Below, one piece after another: positions 52,792 through 62,345 of a stretch of DNA of 64,000 nt (positions within the stretch are counted from its first letter, which is position 1; the number at the start of each line of letters is the position of its first letter). Made by a program: the position numbers and the translations under genes. Origin of the DNA: Anodontia alba (lineage: Eukaryota > Mollusca > Bivalvia > Lucinida > Lucinidae); assembly GCA_964016985.1 (NCBI GenBank), contig OZ024826.1, positions 60,310,507 through 60,374,506 on the forward strand. Direction: 5' to 3'. The notes beneath the pieces were generated by a model. The model worked only from the letters and a program-made list of their open reading frames with translations. It was not told where the DNA came from and ran no database searches.

Positions 52792-53125
52792 ACAGTCAAA
52801 TTCCGCTATTATGACCACTCGAAAGTAAGATCACACCGAAATTTAGACCAGCTTTTGCCAGTCCCAGATGCATTTTTCTTCTTATTCTACATAGCTCCAG
52901 ATAAAAGGGAGTATTTGCATAATACTTTCTTATTTCTCCGTAAAAAGTACGTTGTGGGTACTGATTAGAAGCGCGTCGACAAGGCACTTCTAATGAGAAA
53001 CACAACATATTTTTGGTGGAGAAATAAGAAAAATATCAATAGCTTTTGCTTATCTAGAGCTATGTTCTACATTTAATATCAAGACCACCCCACTAATAAA
53101 ACCACTTTTAGGCAGTACAAAAGGT
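52792..53125. mobile_element. Inverted-repeat element enclosing a family B core
   Basis: Outer ends ACAGTCAAATTCCGCTATTATGACCAC and GACCACCCCACTAATAAAACCAC are related; inside lies a family B copy (AGCTCCAGATAAAAG to TTATCTAGAGCTA) with hairpin GTTGTGGGTACTGATTAGAA at about 52951-53010. Confidence 0.7.
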
Positions 53126-53130
53126 GGTCT

Positions 53131-53338
53131 AACCCTTGTCCTGCTGAATAAATTAAGATGCCACACCCACTTCTAATTTTCAGCCAAACAGATTACTTGA
53201 ATCGGATTGTTGCTATAAATTCACATACTAAGTGGCAAACAGTGCAGAAGCAGATCAGTTGGCTTCTTCAGAGGCCAATGATCTGGATCTACACTGTTTG
53301 CAAAGCAGGGCATATCCGAGTTCAGCAGGACAAGGGTT
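53131..53338. mobile_element. Family D3 TTAA-type element
   Basis: CTAACCCTTGTCCTGCTGAA ... AGATCAGTTGGCTTCTTCAG / GAGGCCAATGATCTGGATC ... TTCAGCAGGACAAGGGTTA. Confidence 0.92.
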
Positions 53339-53499
53339 ATTTGCGGAAATTTACTGTTTATTTTACATCTTCGCGAATTCCATACTTAAACCATCACACC
53401 TTGATATCTTATGCTAGTCGGAAGTGCCCATCATGTATGTAAAGGGGTGTTGTGTAGGAAAAAAGTGAATATACCCAGGAAATTCCACAATCATGAAAC

Positions 53500-53815
53500 T
53501 AAACCCTCTCGAGGCACCATGAGAATGTGAGATGAGTAACAAAGCCACATATGAAATCACACAGACGCATAAACAAAGAACTTCAAAAGGAATAGCGCCT
53601 GAGAACGGTCAGAAGGAAAACAACTAGTTTTGTTCGAGCGAAGCCTCATCCTCATTCTGATGCAGCTCCAATTACAAATATATGTTCCGTCCACATAGGG
53701 GCCATCTATCTCATATGTGAAACGTCAACAGTCAAATACATATAATCAAAAACTCTGTGATGAAACGGTTCATTCATGTGACACCACTGAAAAGAACATC
53801 TAATTGCTTGTTATG
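53500..53815. repeat. Dispersed repeat, family G copy
   Basis: Blocks ATTCTGATGCAGCTCCAATTAC, TTCCGTCCACATAGGGG, GTGAAACGTCA, CTGTGATGAAAC and GACACCACTG in the order of the 9180 and 58770 copies. Confidence 0.65.
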
Positions 53816-53848
53816 TTCTGACAACACCGAGATTTATTTACTGAAAAG

Positions 53849-54000
53849 ATTATTGAGAGAGAGAGAGAGACGGACAGATAAACATATACAGACAGGCAGT
53901 AGATAGGAAAAGACAGACATTCAGATAAACACAGACAGCAGACAGAGAGGCAGGAGGCAGTTAGACATACAGAGAGACGGACAGAACTACAGAAAGACAC
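53849..54000. repeat. (GA)n and GACAGACA-rich low complexity
   Basis: (GA)9-10 followed by CAGACAGGCAGTAGATAGG-type imperfect tetranucleotides. Confidence 0.9.
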
Positions 54001-54219
54001 ACATGAAATAGTCTTTTTATTTCGTATTTTGTTGTGAGCCTGTGTTAAGTAAATTACCATTATAATATATAAAAATATGAATTCACTTTATATCTTGACT
54101 TTAAGTCGGGACCATTTTCAATAGACTGGTTCACTTCCCTGTCATTTTTCAACAATATAAAAGCGAGTCCGGTTCACTTTTCAGTGTGAGTAGACGTGAG
54201 TGCAACTTGAGAAAAAGAC

Positions 54220-54300
54220 CCGTCTCACATTGTGAATGACGAAGGTCCAGGTCAGACTGCGTAGTCTGACCTGAGCTTTAGTTGTTCGCTTACTGAATCA
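54220..54300. repeat. Short GATCAG-type palindrome
   Basis: AGGTCCAGGTCAGACTGCGT / AGTCTGACCTGAGCTTTAG, a family E-like lobe. Confidence 0.6.
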
Positions 54301-55153
54301 TTTGATACGGTTAAATAAACCGATCAATATGAATGAATGTGCATGTTGTTCGTAGTCTCCCTGGACACAAATTGATGCTTACATAGTTTCCCTGGTTTTG
54401 TCAGGGGAACAGTAAAATGTATACACTATATACCTTGTCATCTTACATGTACAACTGTAATGTTATCTTTGCTTTGTAGCACCCGCTTTCTTATTTTCCA
54501 AAACTATTCATTTCTCCAGAAGTCCCGATACAATAATATATCACACCTTTAACCTATACACCTTTATCATGTATATACGTATATAGCTGTAGTCTATAAT
54601 AGTACTTGTATTTTGTGTCCTAACAGGTTGGCTTCTATTATTGTGTTATTTACACAATTTTTTATAAACTTACATACCCTGAACACTAGAGCAAATCTAG
54701 GTCATACACAGAAATACGATATTATTATTGCTGTACGATGGATATTTAATAAATAAGGTCACAATATATACTGCTTAAAATGTTTTTCATCACTTCTATA
54801 GAGTTTAATTTTTTATAATAAACGCGACATTTCGGACAAACGTTTCTTTTGTAATTACTATAACCTCATTTCACAACTCCACCAAAATACGTCGGACTCC
54901 ACAACTCCTTCAGATATGCGGGATTGAACAGCCACAAACTGTTTAATCAAAGAAGATTGTTTACTAGATGCCCATGTAGAAGTTCAAAGTTTTTGAACCA
55001 CAGTTTAAGAAATTATCATGAAAATTCTTCTGTTATAACTGCAACACAATTTTTTAAATCCTTGAAATGTGGAAAGAAAGAAAATTGGAAAATACAGGTA
55101 CGCATAAGCAAGAACTAAACACCCAGTACTCAATCCAGCAAAAAACAGCAAAT
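54301..55153. other. No secure gene; one open stretch on the plus strand
   Basis: At 54924-55118 an open frame (KLFNQRRLFTRCPCRSSKFL, NHSLRNYHENSSVITATQFF) ends at a plausible donor ATACAG|GTACGC near 55097. Without homology or a partner exon it is not called. Confidence 0.35.
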
Positions 55154-55434
55154 CATTACGAAAACACGCCTATTCAAATATATTGAAAATTTCATCACAA
55201 AAATGAAAATTTTTAGATAAAAAAAATCTGATATTTTTCATATTTCTGCTCAAAATATAGATTGTGGGTACTCGTTAGAACCACCTCGGCGAGGCGGTTC
55301 TAACGAGTACCCTCAATCTATCTTTTGAGCAGAAATAAGAAAAAAAAATAATGTATACCCTTGTTAACCCCGTGTTTTACTATATAAAAGTGGGGTTTAA
55401 ATGGGTCAAATTTATATAGGTATATTTTCGTGAA
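55154..55434. mobile_element. Family A inverted-repeat element, copy 11
   Basis: CATTACGAAAACACGCCTAT to ATAGGTATATTTTCGTGAAG; hairpin ACTCGTTAGAACCACCTCGG / GAGGCGGTTCTAACGAGTAC. Confidence 0.95.
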
Positions 55435-55459
55435 GAATAGCCTATCTCTATATATTTTT

Positions 55460-55785
55460 ACACGCGGTTTTGGCCTCGGTGGCTCAGTTGGATGCGCCGT
55501 CAGACTGGAGACCAGGAGGTCGCGGGTTCAATCCCCGCCGAGGTCGGCAACATTGTTTCGTGGAGATTGATCATGAAATATTTTCTACGGTCATTCTCTC
55601 CCTTCCGCTGATTCAAGAAGGGCAGTTGTCAGTTTCTGGCGAAAGAATGTGCACAATACTGATTAACCGCTTAGAGGACTAAGCCTGCCCAGTAAACGTG
55701 TGGTTAGGTAAACTGACCGCGCTCGACATGACCCCACTGGGTTGACTGGGCCGTAAAACCTCAACACAACAACAACACGCGGTTT
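55460..55785 (+). repeat. tRNA-derived SINE, full length with target duplication
   Basis: ACACGCGGTTT at 55460-55470 and 55775-55785 flanks the insert. The SINE runs GGCCTCGGTGGCTCAGTTGG (A box), TCGCGGGTTCAATCCCCGCC (B box), body, GGGCCGTAAAACCTCAACAC and an (AAC)n tail. Best-preserved copy in the window. Confidence 0.96.
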
Positions 55786-56007
55786 ACAGCATTCATGTCA
55801 CCCCAGCAATATCTTTAATTTGTAATATTCTATTAAAAAAGTAGATGATTTGTCATATTTTAAGTTCTTGTTAGTGCGAATGCATGGGCTGATCAGGGTC
55901 CTTGTTGCCCACATATGCAATAATTGCCCTTTTCTCACGTTCTGACACATAGCGCAAACTTGAATCAGTAATTTCGAAAAGGTTGTGCTAATTTGGACAC
56001 TGGAATT

Positions 56008-56165
56008 TCTTTCTTTTTTTTTTTTTTTTTTTTTTGTTTGTTTATTGTGACCGATTGGTTGAATAATAAAACAATCATTGCAAAGTCAAGCAGACAAGAA
56101 AAAAGAAAAAAAAAAACAAACAAACAACAAAAAAAAAAACAAAAAAAAAAACAAAAAAACTTACA
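56008..56165. repeat. Poly-T tract, spacer, and A-rich (AAAAC)n tract
   Basis: T run at about 56014-56035, then A-rich runs at 56098-56160. Confidence 0.9.
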
Positions 56166-56500
56166 TCTAAGGAAATAGTATGCTCACTATATGGTTCATA
56201 TGGTTCATACCGCATATATTTGCATTTTCGATTCGAGACTCTTAGAGAAACCTGTACATGTAGCATCCAGTTTAGTTCATTCCTCCATGAACGCAATGGA
56301 TCACGCGAAGTGACGTGACGTCAAAACAACTGACGCTTTCGGAGATTTGATTGGACACTGTTACTGTTGTGATGACGTCGCCGCTCTTAAGCTATCCAAA
56401 AATAATCCGCCTGCCCTTAATGCAGCCTGTAATATGAAGTCCTCTCCAAGATACGCGAGAAAAATAATGTAAATATAAGTAATGAACTTGAATTTTTTTC

Positions 56501-56613
56501 CCGAAATTTATTGAGGTATGACCGCAGTGGGTCGCGTGCCAAGTGAATGAACCCCTTCGGGGTTCATTCACTATGCACGCGACCCACTGCGATCATACCT
56601 CAATGAAATTCGA
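56501..56613. repeat. Long near-perfect palindrome
   Basis: Arms of about 50 bp: ATTGAGGTATGACCGCAGTG GGTCGCGTGC... and its complement, with loop GAACCCCTTCGGGGTTC. One or two mismatches; the surrounding TTCCCGAAATTTA / GAAATTCGAAAA extends the pairing. Confidence 0.93.
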
Positions 56614-56744
56614 AAAAACAAACTAAAATTTATTTCTTAATTACAGTAAATATTTGTCCACATTAACTCCATACCATACTTATAATAAACTTTATTTCAC
56701 CTAGCGTATTTTACTACTATTGATGGGTCTAAACTTTCAGAATG

Positions 56745-56835
56745 GAAGATAAATAGTGTAGATCCTTATTAGGCGCATTTCCTGCATCTTCTGATCTGGG
56801 TATATACTGTTTGCTCAAGCCTGTCCGTCCGAAGA
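56745..56835. repeat. Family D2 palindrome core
   Basis: AAATAGTGTAGATCCTTATT AGGCGCATTTC...TCTGATCTGGGTATATACTG TTTGC. Confidence 0.7.
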
Positions 56836-58289
56836 CTTAGACTGTATGTTGTATTCACATCCTAATGAAATAAAATGAAACTTTCAGACAGGATTTGATA
56901 CAAATAGACTAGATTAACTCTGACTTAAGGATACAGTTTACCCAAATGACCCAAAGCATGCTTATACGTTTTTCAGCATTTGCCAAAGCAGAAACATAAT
57001 CATATTATATATCATTTTAAAGCTTAGATTCTATACTTTTAAATGCTATAACTACTTTTATCTGAATTTAGTAAGTAAAAGGTGGTAAAAATATGCCCCT
57101 ACATCAAATTATTCGCCAGAAACTGACAGACTAAAGAGGTGTTACTGAACAAAACCGTGTCACAAAATTTTGAAAAAAAAAAAGTATGTTTAGAAGTAAA
57201 GTTACAGCTAAATCAATTATTTACAGTATTTATTTCAGTCCTTCATTTAATAAAAAAATAAAATAAAAAAAATTGAATGGAAGCAGTTACAAAGAAACTG
57301 TGATACTATTTTGAGACAATGTAAAAAACTTCAGTTACTCCAAATTTAATTTAGTTTTGCCCAGAAACAATGGAATTGAATCCATTTAAGTTTTCTCAGA
57401 CGCTTAATTTCCAATTCGGGGATTTAAGGCACAATTATTTGAGACCAATTAATCTTCATTTTCTCATGACTACAGACAGAAACATGGACTAAAATAAGAC
57501 CAGCCTTTCAAGACCGCCTCCTCCCCCACCCCTTCCCCTCCCCACCCGCATGTTCAATGAATACTGGGTAGCAAATCAGAATGCTTCTTTTATGAAATAA
57601 TTAAGCAAAAATAATCAACTTTCAGTGCAACCAAGAGCTGAGAACCGGTTTGTTATTATACAATGACAGACAGCTATTTACACCTTGGTCCAAACCCATA
57701 AAGCTATTCATTCCAGCAGCATCAAGGCCATAAAATATAACGGTCATTCTGCGGTAATAATGGATAAGAGCAGCTAACAAAAGAAAGCAGAATATTTGTA
57801 GCCATTGCCATTTTAATGGCAGTGTTGGTAAGAAAATCAAAATTAGCAACTGCCGTTAAAAAGAATTTTAACAGCTTTATTATCAAAGATAGAACTTTAT
57901 AGTTTTTGTATGTATTTCACATTCTAATGAGGAACACCATTCTATAGAAATGTAAAGAAAATGCTTAGAAATAATATTTTGACTCCTACTGTATCCTTTC
58001 GATTTGCTATTATGTACATGCAGTTGTTAATAACTTAATGCATTTTTTTTCTGTAACGATTCATTGAGGATTAGTCTGCCCTGAGCAGGTCTAATATTGT
58101 TTTAATTTGGAACTGCATTAGAAACAAGACAAAATATTTAGACGTAAACGTCTAAGTACCAGCGCAAATTGAGTTCATGTTTACACAGAGATATGGGACA
58201 AGGGTATACAAAAGTTAAGTTCAATGTAACAGGTAAAATCGAACAACGATGTGATTTTTTTTTTAAATTTCACTGCCACGGTCGATGAT
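56836..58289. other. No gene recognised
   Basis: AT-rich. A 75-codon minus frame at 57622-57849 has hydrophobic segments but no splice or family support. A pyrimidine run CTCCTCCCCCACCCC lies near 57520. Confidence 0.45.
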
Positions 58290-58380
58290 AATAGGCTTTT
58301 GCAAACAGCATAGATCCAGATGAGACGGCTCATATGAGCCGTCTCCTCCGGACCTCGCTGTTTGACATTCAGTCTTTCAA
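58290..58380. repeat. Family D1 palindrome core
   Basis: TTTGCAAACAGCATAGATCC AGATGAGACGGCTCATATGAGCCGTCTCCTCCGGACCTCGCTGTTTG. Confidence 0.75.
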
Positions 58381-58429
58381 CTTTACGTATAAACTTCTTT
58401 TCAAGCGATAGTTTGTTAAAAAAGAAAAG

Positions 58430-58710
58430 CAGACGACAAATGTCGTCTGAAATTAGGCACCGAAAGAGTTTATGTGTGCTTTTATTGAGCTTTATGAAAT
58501 TTCTTGATTAAAATGAAAATAAAATAGACATTAATCTGTTCACAACACAGTTTAAATAAGGCTTTTTTTTATATCTGCCGGGATCGTCACAAACCGACGA
58601 TCCCGGCAAATACAAAGTCCTTAGTGAGCTAATCGAACACGCTCCCATAATATAAAAAAAAAATAATCCAAAGCTATATTAAGAGACCGGCGCGATTCCC
58701 GCGCCGGTCA
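58430..58710. repeat. Cluster of three short palindromes
   Basis: CAGACGACAAATGTCGTCTG (about 58431-58450); TGCCGGGATCGTC/GACGATCCCGGCA (about 58576-58608); GACCGGCGCGATTCCCGCGC CGGTC (about 58684-58708). Confidence 0.85.
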
Positions 58711-58769
58711 ATAAGGGTGTGGTAATGACCATGAAAAATTACTTTAATCTTGCAATAACCCGTATACAA

Positions 58770-58960
58770 ACAAAGACGAGCTCCCTAGAAATACTCAGCA
58801 GAAACAACTACTAAGGACTGGATAGGTGGGTGGGCTTAAACCAGTTTTAAACGGTAGCAGCCTCGGCTTTAATTCTAATGCAGCTCAAAATTACAAATAG
58901 GCTTTCGGTCTGCGTAGTTACCTTCACCTCAACAAAGAAGCATTACAGTAAAATGCAAGA

Positions 58961-59006
<46 letters not shown>

Positions 59007-59115
59007 CTCCAATGAAACAAAGTAGAGGACTCAGTGACAAATTGAAACCACAGACAGCAATAATCAGGCTCCAACATTCTGAAGCACATTGAGGAAGGAG
59101 CCGTAATTCAGTCTA
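58770..59115. repeat. Dispersed repeat, family G copy, with (AAT)n
   Basis: TAATGCAGCTCAAAATTACA AATAGG, GGTCTGCGTAGTTACC, AACTCCAATGAAACAAAG and TGAGGAAGGAGCC, with an (ATA)n run at about 58961-59003. Confidence 0.7.
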
Positions 59116-59144
59116 AGGCCCGACAGTGCCCTATGTCTGATTTT

Positions 59145-59445
59145 TGCGGTTCCACTATTGCTTGGATTACCTTTGCTACGGACACCGTACGATTTATTTG
59201 TGTATGATTTTCCGTACGATTTTCAGGCATCGTAGGTGGTTACAGGCTATGGCATATAAGTTTACATTATATACGAGCAACGTGCGATTTCTTGTATGGG
59301 CTTTCGAAAACTCACCTGGGCAAAGCCGTACGGAGACCGTGCGGAAATCGTACAGAAATCGTGCAATCATCGTGCATTCTCCGCAGCTTCCGTACTGTGG
59401 CCGCGCGGACTGTGCGATCGCCATGTAGTTTTGGGCATTCGTGTA
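59145..59445. repeat. Quasi-periodic CGTRCGGAxATCGT-rich tract
   Basis: Words such as CCGTACGATTTTC, CCGTACGGAGACCGTGCGGA, AATCGTACAGAAATCGTGCA, ATCATCGTGCATTCTCCGCA and GTGCGATCGCCATG recur every 10-13 bp on both strands. The overlapping open frames on both strands are by-products. Confidence 0.65.
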
Positions 59446-59756
59446 CAAAAGTACAAACTTTACAATTCTGCTTGTGTTGTCGGTTTAGATGGAACAAAAA
59501 CAGATCAAAACAAAAGGTGGGAAGGAAAAGAGGTCCAAGAAGGAAAATGTTGATCCATCGCAAGGCGGCCGCATGGTGTTGGTGCGGTCGCCGTGGGACT
59601 GCCGCAAGATAACTGCTTTATATAGGAAATACAGAGTTGTAATAGAAAATGAATGGAAAATGCAATATATTTAGTGTTGATGAGTTATGTGCTCTTGAAT
59701 ACAGTATGTGATTTAGTAATTTCATTTGCCACCAGCATGTCACCGCTGAAAACTTT

Positions 59757-59955
59757 TTAACCCTTTTATTCCTGCAGATCAATACAGATACTTTCGCAAA
59801 CAAGCAGATCCAGATCAGACACCTCATAAAGAGCCATCTCATCTAGAGCTGCCATTCTGCTATTGATGTCTTACTGAAATCCTTATTTGTAACAATGGAT
59901 GTGACCTAACTCGGAGATGGATGAGTCCATTTTATAAACTCAGGGGTGAAAGGGT
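59757..59955. mobile_element. Family D1 TTAA-type element
   Basis: TTTAACCCTTTTATTCCTGC ... AAGCAGATCCAGATCAGACA ... AACAATGGATGTGACC ... GGGGTGAAAGGGTTACA. Confidence 0.82.
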
Positions 59956-60872
59956 TACATTCAACATGTGCGTCAAACGAGTCACTGTGAAGCACATCAA
60001 CAAAAATAAACTCGTCGCGTAATGTGTTGGTTACTTAACGCTTTGCGATTCGGTGCTTATGCAGTAATGCAAGCGTTTCTGAGATTTGTCACAACCAACC
60101 GATGAAATATTCCTAGGCAGTGGCTATTGACACGATAGCCGGGCGAATAAGAAGAGAGGGAATTTACATTACTCACGTTGCGCCCGCTTGTGTCAGATGG
60201 TAACTGCTGGGAAAATGTGTAATGAGTTCATGCTGAGAACACAACAGAGAATGCTTAATCAATACATAAGAGTTTTCTAGTACTGTTTATTGGTATCTTT
60301 TTAAAACATTTAATGATTATATATATGGCATCATGCATTCTTTGTACCTGCACCGTGAAAATTTCAACATATAAATTATATCATTTAAACGAAACAAGTC
60401 ATAACAAAGCCGGACTTCAGGCACGTTCGAACTGCGCACGCAAAGTCTAGGCTGACTACATGCCCGGTATGATCTAGGGAAGAGCAGTTCGTTTGTTAAA
60501 ATCTGCACGAGCAAACACTCAGTCTGAAACGGCGCATGCGCATTTCGCATATGCTTAAAGTTAGATGCTGTGAAAGGAACTAAATACACTTGGTAGATTT
60601 TCTGCCATTGTTACAAGGGAGGCATCTTGTATGACTGCACACTGAAATTATTTTGAAAAGGGGTTTACCATAAAAGGAAAGAACGTTTTCTTTTTAAAAT
60701 AAACGCCTTTCAGAAGGAAGACAAATCACTTTGACAGCTTTACCTCCCTTGAAATTGTATCCTTTCCCCAGTGAAAGTATACAAACAGATTAAAGACAAA
60801 ACTATATTCTATACATATGCAAACATATAAGTATACAATATACGGATACATCAAAATCTAACAGTTTCGCTA
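59956..60872. other. No gene recognised
   Basis: No motif, SINE or exon recognised. A 90-codon minus frame (60317-60589) lacks support. Confidence 0.45.
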
Positions 60873-61071
60873 ACCCATTTATGCCGAATGAACTATTCTA
60901 TCAAACTCATTAAACAGGTCCATTTCTAATAGAAGGGGTGTGTGGTTTATTTTTATTATTACCATGTTTTAAATGCAAACCTGATCAGAAGTTGCGTTCT
61001 GTGGAGTCTGGTCTGGGTCTACACTGTTTGCAAATGTCCCTTTTATGGGACGCGAGGCATATATGGGTTAA
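60873..61071. mobile_element. Family D4 TTAA-type element
   Basis: TAACCCATTTATGCCGAATG ... AATAGAAGGGGTGTGTGG ... CTGGTCTGGGTCTACACTGT TTGC ... GGCATATATGGGTTAA. Confidence 0.9.
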
Positions 61072-61735
61072 AAGCGTTATGTAGAGATGACTGGAAGGAG
61101 TATCTAGTAATAATTTAAAGATATTTTGCCATTGGTTTAAGGGGTGGGTAGGGGAGTATAGATGTACTTGGAAGACTGTCCACCATTTCAACCAAGGGAG
61201 ACACCTTTTGTAACTGCCTTGTTTGCTTCCCTGCATATCAAACCTCTTCTGAAAAGGGATCGACTATCAAAGGAAATGATTTCAGCTAAGTGTTTCTCTC
61301 TTTTAACAGTTCGCACAGATTGTACACACATGCTACTTATTAAACTTAATCGCACCCATTGATAAAGACGGACAATATCAGCTAAGCGAAAACAGCCAAG
61401 ACTTAGTTGAACATGCGAATTCAAGCAGTCCGATCGGAGACAAATTGCGATGTCCTTCAAAACGTGTTAGCTTAAGCTGGTATTTTGTACAAAATACATA
61501 CACACTGGTATAAGTGTTTAAAAACATAATTATGTTACAAAAGTCATAGTTTTCACAGAAGAATATCAGCGTCTTTAAAGGTTTAACATATCGCAAGTTA
61601 AATGACTTAGTTTAGCTAACAACGTTTTGAATAACTGGGCAATAGACATTCGCTGCTTAGCATGCATTTTGTTGGCCATACTATGTGCAGTAATACAGAC
61701 CATATTATTGCATAAAAAGCAGTATCGCACGTTAT
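61072..61735. other. No gene recognised
   Basis: Opposed open frames at 61162-61460 share the same bases; the region contains AACCAAGGGAGACACC and CCCTGCATATCAAACC, and has partial resemblance to 60600-60770 (CAAGGGAGGCATCTTGTA), suggesting an unclassified repeat. Confidence 0.4.
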
Positions 61736-61737
61736 TA

Positions 61738-61808
61738 ACAGCCGTGCATTAACCGGCGAAAAACCGTGTATCAACAAGGCAATTCACGCGCTGTTAATGC
61801 ACGGCTAC
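61738..61808. repeat. Imperfect palindrome
   Basis: AACAGCCGTGCATTAAC and GTTAATGCACGGCTAC flank a 34-bp spacer. Confidence 0.85.
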
Positions 61809-62002
61809 GTAACTTTCAATATGATCGTACCGGGGCCACAGATTTGCTGCCGTTACGAGATGTGTACTGCCTGGCCCTAGAACGAGCATAGTTCGTGGAA
61901 ATTGCTTTCGCGAAACATTGGTGAAAAGGTGAAAAAATAGTGCAAGAAATAACGCGAAATGTAGCAAATGTTTTCAGTTTTTTATGCAATAAAAGCGATC
62001 GA

Positions 62003-62136
62003 ACATGGTTTTTCAATGCATTGACATTCGCCAGGTCTCTTGGGAGGTGTTGAAAACCGCGGCCTCCGGCCTCGGTTTTCAAAGCCTCTCACGGGACCCG
62101 GCGAATGTTAATGCATGAAAACCATGTTTGATCCCT
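62003..62136. repeat. Long GC-rich palindrome
   Basis: Arms ACATGGTTTTTCAATGCATT GACATTCGCC and GGCGAATGTTAATGCATGAA AACCATGT, inner GTTGAAAACCGCGGCC/GGCCTCGGTTTTCAA; total pairing of about 60 bp per side with a few mismatches. Confidence 0.9.
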
Positions 62137-62224
62137 ATAATAACTACTGTATTAAATGTAATATTGGGTCACTTAAAGTCCTAACCATACTACCATTTGA
62201 ACAAATCAATTATATCACCTACTG

Positions 62225-62345
62225 ATGTAATTAATATTGCTGGATAAGTGGCAAACAATGTAGACTGACCAAACGCTGCATTCTGTGGCGCCTAATCTAG
62301 GTCAGCGCTGTTTTGCTCTGGGTACTGATGAGTAAATACGGTAAC
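62225..62345. repeat. Family D2 palindrome core
   Basis: AGTGGCAAACAATGTAGACT GACCAAACGCTGC / GTGGCGCCTAATCTAGGTCA GCGCTGTTTTGC, followed by GAGTAAATACGGTAA as in other D2 copies. Confidence 0.75.

Noticed and set aside
54924..55118. Plus-strand frame ending at a good donor
   Set aside because: No partner exon and no recognised family; left as unassigned.
57622..57849. Minus-strand frame with YGLDAAG, recalling small GTPases
   Set aside because: No GKT P-loop or other G motifs follow, and no splice context.
59144..59612. Several overlapping open frames on both strands
   Set aside because: They result from the CG-rich quasi-periodic tract; no conserved motif.
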